Below are positions 35,533-41,591 of a stretch of DNA of 64,000 bases, piece by piece. The notes under the pieces are model-generated. The model was not told where the DNA came from. It was given only the letters and a program-made list of their open reading frames with translations, and searched no databases. The number at the start of each line of letters is the position of its first letter. The stretch's first letter is position 1. The position numbers and the translations under genes are program-made. The stretch lies in the NCBI GenBank assembly GCA_943370285.1, contig CALRQJ020000003.1:62001-126000 (forward strand), in the 5' to 3' direction. Source of the DNA: CALRQJ02 sp943370285. Its GTDB lineage: Bacteria > Bacteroidota > Bacteroidia > Chitinophagales > Chitinophagaceae.

Positions 35533-35582
35533 GCGTACTGCATTAGCTCTATTCAACCTAATGAACTGGTGCAAAATGTTTT
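35533..35582 (-). pseudogene. RAYT 3'-end remnant, second relic
   Basis: About 50 bp aligning with 36705-36754 (REP end plus the last ~12 codons of the intact RAYT) with about six mismatches. It breaks off into TTTTTGCCACAAAGACACGA. Shows that a RAYT copy once stood here with its own REP. Confidence 0.7.
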
Positions 35583-35629
35583 TGCCACAAAGACACGAAG
35601 AACACGAAAGAAAACTTCGTTTTCTGCTA

Positions 35630-35660
35630 CCATGGTTTGTGTCGTCACAAACCAATTGTA
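35630..35660 (+). repeat. 31-bp dispersed repeat with internal palindrome, copy 2
   Basis: Exact copy of 31867-31897. Here it lies after the AAAACTTCGTTTT block; at 31867 it lies before it, so the order of modules differs between loci. Confidence 0.75.
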
Positions 35661-35737
35661 TTACTATACCAATCTATATTTTTTTACCACGAAGCAATAA
35701 AGGGCTCGAAGGGAAAACTTCGTTTTTTTCTTCGTGT

Positions 35738-35796
35738 GCTGCCGGTGTCTCTATGTATTGCTGTTGCAGCATAGTCATCCCAAAGGGATGGCATGT
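35738..35796 (+). repeat. REP-like element
   Basis: GCTGCCGGTGTCTCTATGTA then TTGCTGTTGCAGCATAGTCA, ending in CATCCCAAAGGGATGGCATG. The right arm is replaced by the small palindrome CATCCCaaaGGGATG. Confidence 0.6.
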
Positions 35797-35797
35797 G

Positions 35798-35898
35798 TAT
35801 AGCAAGCATTGTGTGCGGTGGTGTTCGACCCCGAAGGTATCGTATATCGTATTGATGAATCCTTGCTATAAAGATTTGAATCCTTCGGATTCTTTTTT
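35798..35898 (+). repeat. Structured block: long inverted repeat plus small hairpin
   Basis: TATAGCAAG (35798-35806) is the exact reverse complement of CTTGCTATA (35862-35870). GAATCC (35878-35883) pairs with GGATTC (35887-35892) across TTC, and seven Ts follow, so it could act as a weak terminator. No gene is adjacent. Confidence 0.5.
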
Positions 35899-35970
35899 TA
35901 ATGTTTTATCTATTCAAAGCGTTAGTTGTTGTTGCAATTTGTTTCTACTATTACCAAGGTTGATATTTTA

Positions 35971-36000
35971 CATAGCCCACGGTTTAAACCGTGGGCTATG
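35971..36000. repeat. 30-bp perfect palindrome, copy 3
   Basis: Identical to 32056-32085 and 33531-33560. Followed by GGTGTAATCTATTTTGCT, then ATGGTTTTAGCCAT, then a REP-like element. Confidence 0.9.
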
Positions 36001-36051
36001 GGTGTAATCTATTTTGCTCCAATGGTTTTAGCCATTTGTTGTGGTTTGCTA

Positions 36052-36106
36052 TGCCGGGGTCCCTTGGCTGATGCAGTGATATGGTAGAAGATATCTCAGC
36101 AGGACT
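36052..36106 (-). repeat. REP-like element
   Basis: TGCCGGGGTCCCTTGGCTGA at the left matches the copies at 37333 and 41532. The right arm is diverged (AGATATCTCAGCAGGACT), with the terminal CAGCAGGACT kept. Confidence 0.72.
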
Positions 36107-36202
36107 GAACAAAGCTATTGCACTTAATTGCAGGGAAACCATGCTTGCTAAGTCGAACATTTTATCACCAATAGTGTTATTTTTGAAGCTTAATTATTTG
36201 TT

Positions 36203-36613
36203 ATGAAACATTTTATTGGAATACTATTTTTCCTAGGGTTTAGCGCTGTAGGTTTGGCACAATCGGGCACTGCCAAAGTCTATCTCATTCGAGAAGGTAT
36301 GCATGAGGGTTCTGCAGCAGCCAGTTCTATTTTTATAGCAGATTCATTGTTGTGTAAGCTGAATAACAAACGTTATTCTATTCATGATATTGCACCGGGT
36401 ACATATACTTTCCACGCCCAATGGGGCGGCAAAAAACCCAATAAAGACAAAAGAGGCGATATAGTAATTACGCTAGAAGAAGGAAAGACTTACTATATTA
36501 AATTTAACTCCGTGGCCAAGGCTTTTAATGGTTATGTTGGGTTGATAGAAGTAACTGAGAATACCTTTAAAAATTTAGAGGCATCATTAAAGGTAGATGA
36601 CAAGTGTTTATGA
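36203..36613 (+). CDS. DUF2846-like secreted protein
   Basis: A 136-residue exported protein with a signal peptide ending VGLAQ. The mature part is one beta-sandwich-like domain: TAKVYLIREGMHEGSAAASS, then IHDIAPGTYTFHAQWGG and LEEGKTYYIKFNS. The pattern of a short bioactive-compound-like beta domain resembles DUF2846 proteins, whose role is unknown. It stands between REP-like elements and next to the RAYT gene. Confidence 0.72.
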   Translation: MKHFIGILFFLGFSAVGLAQSGTAKVYLIREGMHEGSAAASSIFIADSLLCKLNNKRYSIHDIAPGTYTFHAQWGGKKPNKDKRGDIVITLEEGKTYYIKFNSVAKAFNGYVGLIEVTENTFKNLEASLKVDDKCL

Positions 36614-36650
36614 TGTAAGGTAATTGTTTGTGCTGCCGGTGTCTCCTTTT

Positions 36651-36707
36651 GTCCTGCTGGGGTCTCCATGTATTGCTCTTGCAGCCTAGCCATGGGACCC
36701 CGGCATG
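36651..36707 (+). repeat. REP-like element, downstream side of RAYT
   Basis: GTCCTGCTGGGGTCTCCATG at the left and CATGGGACCCCGGCATG at the right; CTGGGGTC and GACCCCGG are the paired arms. It ends 9 bp from the RAYT stop codon. A further half-arm TGCTGCCGGTGTCTCC lies at 36631-36646. It is inverted relative to the copy at 37333 on the other side of the gene. Confidence 0.88.
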
Positions 36708-36716
36708 TGTACTGCA

Positions 36717-37283
36717 TTAACTCAATTCATCATAATGAACAGGTGCAAAATGTTGCACTTGGTTTTTCTCATAAAACATAGCACTACTGTGTTCATAATC
36801 TTGCCAATGTGATGCCAGTTTCCATTTACCTCGAACACAATTTAAATGAATGTAATTTATTTTTTGTATCAAAAATTGTCGGTGATAGATTGGCTTAGCA
36901 TCAAAACTAGTTTCAAATACTTGATGCTGTTGCCCTTTTTTAATTGCTGTTGTGGTTAATCCATCTTTAAGTTGTAATACTATTGATGTAAGTGCTTTTT
37001 CTTTTAACCGTTTTACTAATGCATAGGCCATAAATCTTTTTCCATTGCCTATTATGGTATTGAGTTGATATGCATCTGTTGGAAAAAATAGTATGACATG
37101 CACATGATTGGGCATAATGGTATAAGCCGTTGTTTTGATGCCATGTGTATGGCATAGATAATCAAACCATTGGTAAACTATATCGTAAGCGTTACAAAGT
37201 TGAAATAGTGGCAACCATTTGCGACAGGTAAATGTGATATAATACAATGCCGGTTGATTGCTATGTATTGTTCTTGTTGCCAT
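36717..37283 (-). CDS. REP-associated tyrosine transposase (RAYT, Y1/HUH family)
   Basis: Single-strand DNA transposase-like protein of the IS200/IS605 Y1 superfamily, RAYT branch, 188 residues. The HUH motif is TIMPNHVHVILF (His60-Val-His62). The catalytic tyrosine is Tyr144 in QKINYIHLNCVRGKW, in the YIxxN context usual for RAYTs. The C-terminal WQDYEHSSAMFY corresponds to the conserved Y-x-x-SS segment. No partner TnpB exists. REP-like elements in inverted orientation flank it at 9 bp and 50 bp. RAYTs are thought to bind and move REPs and are usually single-copy domesticated genes. Confidence 0.92.
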   Translation of the reverse strand: MATRTIHSNQPALYYITFTCRKWLPLFQLCNAYDIVYQWFDYLCHTHGIKTTAYTIMPNHVHVILFFPTDAYQLNTIIGNGKRFMAYALVKRLKEKALTSIVLQLKDGLTTTAIKKGQQHQVFETSFDAKPIYHRQFLIQKINYIHLNCVRGKWKLASHWQDYEHSSAMFYEKNQVQHFAPVHYDELS

Positions 37284-37332
37284 GGATTATTGTACTGACA
37301 TTAAGGTACACCATTTAAGTTTATGCTTACTA

Positions 37333-37387
37333 TGCCGGGGTCCCTTGGCTAACGCACTTGGCTAGGTAAGGAGACCCCCAGCAGGAC
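37333..37387 (-). repeat. REP-like element, upstream side of RAYT
   Basis: TGCCGGGGTCCCTTGGCTAA at the left and GGAGACCCCCAGCAGGAC at the right. Arms GGGGTC and GACCCC pair. It lies 50 bp before the RAYT start, inverted relative to the downstream copy. Closest relatives are at 34732 and 41532. Confidence 0.9.
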
Positions 37388-37411
37388 TAAATTCTTTTGT
37401 TGGCAGAAGTT

Positions 37412-38665
37412 TTATAATACAATAGTAATCTCTTTCAAAATATTGTTAACCCATTTGCCAATTCCTTTAATGTCAATTGCTAAATTTTCGTCCAGGCTTT
37501 TTGTGTACAATGTCCCGTGATAATCGTTTTTACCTCTTAGGTGTAATGCTATTTTAATGATGCTGTCTTCTTTAATAAAGTAAGCACCACCATTTCCTGT
37601 CTCTTTATGCAGAGAATAAACTTGAATTTTATAATCCTTAGGTGTATCATCCAATACAATGATGTCTGGCTTCTCAATCTGTTCTGGCTTGAACACTTTA
37701 TCTGCAACAGAAGTATAATAGTTGTTTTTTATAAGTGCAACAGGGACATTTTCGCCAGTTTTTGATTTATTGCTTACTTCAATTCTATTAAACCCCTTGT
37801 ATTCTAAATCCTTTATTGCGTCTACCGAATAAGTAATTAAATCAATAGCTTTTTGTTCGGACGTTGCTATTGAAGTATTCAAACTACGGTTGTTGTAAAT
37901 ATTTTGCAATTCTGTGAATAAAAGTCGAAAGTCTTCTGTTGAATCTTCCATACTCTTAAGAGTGTTTGAAGGCTCATTGGGTAACTTATCAAAAATGTAC
38001 TTTAAGAAATCATAGATAAACTTCTTAATGTCGTCTGATGGCTTTGTAAATAAGTTTGCTGTTTCAAGCAGTTCGATTTCAAAATTGAGTTTAAAACTTC
38101 CAGCTAAGGCGACCTCTGAATATATTTTTGGAGTAATATTCAATTCCTGTAGGAAAGTTGTCGCAGAGTTTAGCAATGAATAAACCTTGCTATTAGTATT
38201 ACTCATTATTAAGGGTTCTGCTTTATGCAAGTCTGCTAACTCGCCTTTTAAGCTAAAGGTGTATTCTAAAGTATTACGCTTTGCAAAGCTTGGGCAAAAC
38301 GAATTTTCTAAAGGAAGAAAATCATTTGGAAAATCTTCAATAGGAATTAAAGCATTATCTAGAATTTCATTGTTATAGTTTTTGTCAACAATAAAGACAG
38401 AATTACAATTGACAATTATGTCTCGTAAAGTTGTTTTTTTATTGAAAAAATCAAAAAGTAGTTCGTCAGAAACGAGTGTATGAATATAACGTAAGTAAAG
38501 GTTTTCGTCATCCTCAAACAAAATTGAGCCTAATATTTTTGAACCAAATTTGTTAGTCCCAGTGTATAACAAGTCGTTGTCTCCATCGTTTAACAAACTG
38601 CAATGGTTGTCAACAATGTCATATAAACCACCAATGAAGAGTTGTCTATTTTTAAGAGTAAACAT
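37412..38665 (-). CDS. Unrecognised protein, second gene of a two-gene module
   Basis: A 417-residue soluble protein that I cannot assign. The N-terminal ~90 residues start LKNRQLFIGGLYDIVDNHCS and contain YTGTNKFGSKILGSILFEDD, a beta-rich pattern. The middle is helical (residues ~170-300), with FKLNFEIELLETANLFTKPS. The C-terminal ~80 residues return to strands (IIKIALHLRGKNDYHGT). Its start shares one base with the stop of the upstream 141-aa gene, so translation is coupled. The setting between RAYT/REPs and a PIN-like nuclease suggests defence or toxin-antitoxin function, but that is inference. Confidence 0.7.
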   Translation of the reverse strand: MFTLKNRQLFIGGLYDIVDNHCSLLNDGDNDLLYTGTNKFGSKILGSILFEDDENLYLRYIHTLVSDELLFDFFNKKTTLRDIIVNCNSVFIVDKNYNNEILDNALIPIEDFPNDFLPLENSFCPSFAKRNTLEYTFSLKGELADLHKAEPLIMSNTNSKVYSLLNSATTFLQELNITPKIYSEVALAGSFKLNFEIELLETANLFTKPSDDIKKFIYDFLKYIFDKLPNEPSNTLKSMEDSTEDFRLLFTELQNIYNNRSLNTSIATSEQKAIDLITYSVDAIKDLEYKGFNRIEVSNKSKTGENVPVALIKNNYYTSVADKVFKPEQIEKPDIIVLDDTPKDYKIQVYSLHKETGNGGAYFIKEDSIIKIALHLRGKNDYHGTLYTKSLDENLAIDIKGIGKWVNNILKEITIVL

Positions 38666-39090
38666 TAGTGTAGCTCATTTACGGTTATTAAATTAACCTT
38701 CGTGAAATCAAAAGTATCACATTTATACAGGTCATGGTGATGCTTGTTTATGTCATTTGGAGTATGCTTCACTACACCTGCTGAATCGTAAAATCTTATT
38801 ATGCTTAAGTAGGGTTTATATTTAGGTGCAAGAGGGAATAAAGATTTATATATTTCTGTCACTTCGTCTTTAGTTTCATCTGTAAAAATTGAAATAGAAA
38901 CCCCCTTGTGTGAACAGATATCTGAACAGTTCGCATTTTCAGGTTTTCTTCCTTTTTCCCAATAAGAGTTAAAGTCTTGTTGTCTTAATTCATTTTTCAT
39001 TGTTTTTAGGGCAAATAAATTTGTTGTATCCCCGCTGGTGTTTTCTATGCAATCGCAAGTGTGGTCACTCTGTAAATTTTTAAATTCCAT
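38665..39090 (-). CDS. Unrecognised small Cys/His-containing protein, first gene of the module
   Basis: A 141-residue soluble protein. Cysteines at the N-terminus (DHTCDCIENTSGD) and in the middle (NCSDICSHKGVSIS) plus the His-rich NDINKHHHDLYKCD could bind a metal. No catalytic motif recognised. The one-base overlap with the downstream 417-aa gene marks a tightly coupled pair. It has no resemblance to known antitoxins that I can name. Confidence 0.65.
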   Translation of the reverse strand: MEFKNLQSDHTCDCIENTSGDTTNLFALKTMKNELRQQDFNSYWEKGRKPENANCSDICSHKGVSISIFTDETKDEVTEIYKSLFPLAPKYKPYLSIIRFYDSAGVVKHTPNDINKHHHDLYKCDTFDFTKVNLITVNELH

Positions 39091-39257
39091 ACTTATCTGT
39101 GTCTTACAAATTTAGGATTCAAATTTCTGTCAACTTTCAGGGCTAGGCTATGTTGGGTTAGTTCTGTCGAGCCCATGACGAAAAGAAAATAGCATTACAA
39201 AAGCTGATGTTTATTATGTCTGCCCCAATATTGCCAAACCACTTTTTAGGCGTAGAA

Positions 39258-40613
39258 CTAAGTCTGTGTGTCATCACTATTTTCTTCCAATTTGTTTGTG
39301 CTAACTTCTTCAACAATAGTTGATTTTGAATTATCATTCTCAGTATTTTTTGATTTTGAAATATTTGGATTTGAAATAATTGGTGTTGAGGCAATATTGG
39401 TTTCAGTCAAATTCGTAGCTTCTTCGAATGATGAACTAACAGGATTAAAAAACTGCTTTGCAGACTTAAAACCATCAGTTGTTTCCATTAGGTCTACAAA
39501 TGATGAAGTTGCAGGATTGTAAAACTGTGTTGCAGATTTAAAAGAATCGGTTGTTTTAATTAGGTCTGCAAATGATGAAGTTGCAGGATTGTAAAACTGC
39601 GTTGCAGATTTAAAAGTATCTGTTGTTTTAATAAGGTCTGCAAATGATGAAGTTGTAGGATTGTAAAACTGCGTTGCAGATTTGTAGGCAGCTGAATTCA
39701 AAATATCTGAAATTGTGTTATAAGTTTCATCTGCTTTTCTTACTTCCTTGACTTCATTAATTGATGCATCTTTTATTTGTGACACAAGTTTTCGATCTTT
39801 TGCAAAATGCAAGAAAGTATCTGTATTATAAATCAAAATTCTTATTCCAGTTAAATCATAAAACTCCTTAACTAATTCTTCTCTTGGTCTTAAGGTTTTT
39901 CCGTTTTCGATTGTCCACCAATCTTCTTTTCTGTCGTCAGTAACAAACACAATCGGCTTTTTTTCTTTATTTGTAAAGGCTATTATCTCTTTCCAAATTA
40001 TAAGGTCACCGTAAACATTATGCTCTCCTTTTTTTCGCTTCGTTGCTTCATCTTTATATCCAGGTGGAATTTGTTGCTCATATCTTTCTTTGCCTTCTAA
40101 GTAGATTTTTTTTAAAGCATCTTTAGAAAATGCAATCCCAACTTTATTTTCATACAGTTCGGTCAACTTTAATAAAACTTCGTCTTTGGTAGTAAAATCT
40201 GGATGAGATTTTTTTTGTTTATCTAGTTCTGAATCTATTTTCTTTATGAAATCGTTTTGTAATTTCTTGAGAGTCTCTATTTGGATTGATGGGTGTCTCA
40301 AATATTGGTTTAGCAAATTTGTAATTGTCTTCTCATAAACTTCTTTGATTGATTGAGAAAGTATAATATATGAATTATTAAGGGATTCAATTACTCCATA
40401 TCTATTATTATGGTATTCAAAGCCAACTTGATAAGGCATAAATACCTTGTCTTTCAACTTTGTCAATGCAAGTAAAAAATCCTTTCTTGTAGGTTCTGAA
40501 TAACGATATAAGTTAAGTAATGCATTAGCGTCAAAGACAAAAACCCCTTCATTCCAAGATTTGTCTATCTCTTCTTGAGTCGGTTCATAAAAACCAAAAA
40601 ATTCTTTTTTCAT
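39258..40613 (-). CDS. PIN-like nuclease with four 24-residue C-terminal repeats
   Basis: A 451-residue protein. Residues ~1-275 are a PIN-like domain of the large DUF4935/PIN_8 type often found in defence islands. Probable acidic catalytic residues are Asp28 (VFVFDANALLNLYRYSE), Glu66 (VGFEYHNNR), Asp203 (NVYGDLIIW) and Asp226/227 in FVTDDRKEDWW. Residues 310-405 are four tandem 24-residue repeats built on KSATQFYNPATSSFADLIKT. The last ~45 residues are Ser/Asn/Glu-rich and disordered-looking. No antitoxin or helicase partner is adjacent. Confidence 0.85.
   Translation of the reverse strand: MKKEFFGFYEPTQEEIDKSWNEGVFVFDANALLNLYRYSEPTRKDFLLALTKLKDKVFMPYQVGFEYHNNRYGVIESLNNSYIILSQSIKEVYEKTITNLLNQYLRHPSIQIETLKKLQNDFIKKIDSELDKQKKSHPDFTTKDEVLLKLTELYENKVGIAFSKDALKKIYLEGKERYEQQIPPGYKDEATKRKKGEHNVYGDLIIWKEIIAFTNKEKKPIVFVTDDRKEDWWTIENGKTLRPREELVKEFYDLTGIRILIYNTDTFLHFAKDRKLVSQIKDASINEVKEVRKADETYNTISDILNSAAYKSATQFYNPTTSSFADLIKTTDTFKSATQFYNPATSSFADLIKTTDSFKSATQFYNPATSSFVDLMETTDGFKSAKQFFNPVSSSFEEATNLTETNIASTPIISNPNISKSKNTENDNSKSTIVEEVSTNKLEENSDDTQT
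39399..39686 (-). repeat. 72-bp in-frame tandem repeats (4 units) in the PIN-like gene
   Basis: Four 72-bp units encode residues 310-333, 334-357, 358-381 and 382-405. Units 1-3 are nearly identical and the fourth is diverged. The DNA run TGCAGGATTGTAAAACTG recurs with few changes. Such repeats can change copy number by slippage or recombination. Confidence 0.9.
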
Positions 40614-40773
40614 TTACATATCATTTTGATGTGTCTATAAGTTTTACGCCTAACACTCAAATATACTCTACAAATCAATACCTATATAAAATTTATCGTA
40701 TTGGTAATCAAGCATTTATAACCGGTTAGTACTATGTATAAGTCTCAATACATGCTTAGCTTATTCTATGTAA

Positions 40774-40983
40774 GGTATCAAAAACACCCTTTTAGAGTGT
40801 AATAACACTCTCTGAGGTATCAAAAACACCCTTTTAGAGTGTAATTACACTCTCCGAGGTACTTAAAACACTCTTTTAGAGTGTAATTACACTCTCAGAG
40901 GTATTAAAAACACCCGTTTAGAGTGTAATTACACTCTCTGAGGTATTAAAAACACCCTTTTAGTGTGTTTTTAATACTTAAAA
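40774..40983 (-). repeat. Five 42-bp tandem repeats with terminator-like hairpins
   Basis: Units start at 40774, 40816, 40858, 40900 and 40942, spaced exactly 42 bp. Each has the perfect or near-perfect palindrome AGAGTGTAATTACACTCT and a second inverted pair ACAC(C/T)C ... GAGTGT around TTTTA. In minus-strand RNA each unit folds as ACACUC-UAAAA-GGGUGU followed by U5. The fifth unit merges into a larger terminator. The array lies between the 3' end of the 160-aa gene and the start of the PIN-like gene. Confidence 0.9.
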
Positions 40984-40994
40984 GGGTGTTTTTT
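40941..40994 (-). terminator. Strong terminator after the 160-aa gene
   Basis: AACACCCTTTTA (40951-40962) pairs exactly with TAAAAGGGTGTT (40979-40990). On the minus strand the stem ends GGGTGTTTTTAA. It begins 8 bp after the stop codon of the gene at 41002. Confidence 0.8.
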
Positions 40995-41001
40995 GGGGTT
41001 T

Positions 41002-41484
41002 TTAGGCCTCTTTTTCTTCTGTTTTTCTACTTGGCCTTCCTGGAAAACGCTGTTGCAAATCGGCATAAATGGTACGGGCATCGGGTATGCCGTTTTTGTC
41101 GGCTAGCTTAATGGCGTTATAGTACATCAGTGCTGCTACATAAGCTTCGCTACCGCTCAGCATAACGGTGTCGCTAATGTTATCGCTAATTTGTTCGGCT
41201 AGTTTTAAGAGTGGGGTAAGGTCGTTTACCGCTTTAATATCGGTATCAAAATCGGCTGTACTCATAAAACCGGGTACAAATTGGTCATTGGTTTTGGTGT
41301 ACTCCTGCACTTTGCTTACAAAAGCGGTGGTTTTGTCACTCATTTTAGGCAGGGTTTGTCTTTCCTCTGCCGTTAGCGATACCACATAGGGTTGCAGTTC
41401 TGCTTGAATAGCGGTTAGTTTGTCCATCAAGTCTTTTAACTTGTCTGCCGGAATTTGCACGGCAATGGTGTTTTGTTGTGCCAT
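41002..41484 (-). CDS. Conserved-looking hypothetical protein
   Basis: A 160-residue soluble, mostly helical protein without signal peptide. Regions include VQIPADKLKDLMDKLTAIQA, LPKMSDKTTAFVSKVQEYTK and a C-terminal RTIYADLQQRFPGRPSRKTE. The low-Cys, Gln-Lys-rich composition and regular helices suggest a small structural or regulatory protein. No family recognised. It is followed by a strong terminator and the 42-bp repeat array. Confidence 0.65.
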   Translation of the reverse strand: MAQQNTIAVQIPADKLKDLMDKLTAIQAELQPYVVSLTAEERQTLPKMSDKTTAFVSKVQEYTKTNDQFVPGFMSTADFDTDIKAVNDLTPLLKLAEQISDNISDTVMLSGSEAYVAALMYYNAIKLADKNGIPDARTIYADLQQRFPGRPSRKTEEKEA

Positions 41485-41531
41485 GGTTTTTTGTGTTTTT
41501 GTGGTTAAGAAATAAAACGGTTATCGGTTGT

Positions 41532-41587
41532 GTGCCGGGGTCCCTTGGCTATAGCGCTAGGCTTGGTAAGGAGACCTTGGCTGGACG
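41532..41587 (-). repeat. REP-like element
   Basis: TGCCGGGGTCCCTTGGCTAT at the left and GGTAAGGAGACCTTGGCTGGAC at the right. The middle CGCTAGGCTT is close to the copies at 34732 and 37333. Confidence 0.8.
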
Positions 41588-41591
41588 AGGG

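Larger units (their letters stand above)
35401..36202. other. Gene-free repeat cluster
   Basis: About 800 bp without a credible gene. From left to right: REP-like element (35479-35532), RAYT 3' remnant (35533-35582), CACAAAGACACGAAG block, 31-bp repeat (35630-35660), a second AAAACTTCGTTTT block, REP-like element (35738-35796), a long-range inverted repeat (35798-35870), a small hairpin (35878-35898), a 30-bp palindrome (35971-36000) and another REP-like element (36052-36106). Two overlapping plus frames (35494-35700, 35531-36007) cross several repeats and look spurious. Confidence 0.75.

Noticed and set aside
35494..36007. Two overlapping plus-strand reading frames of 68 and 158 codons
   Set aside because: They run through REP-like elements, the 31-bp repeat and a 30-bp palindrome, contain no recognisable domain, and have Cys/His-rich translations typical of repeats.
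39158..39394. Minus-strand 78-codon frame overlapping the end of the PIN-like gene
   Set aside because: It is out of frame with the repeats that define the real gene and has no recognisable features.
40774..40983. CRISPR array
   Set aside because: The 42-bp units are contiguous tandem repeats without variable spacers, and no cas genes are nearby.
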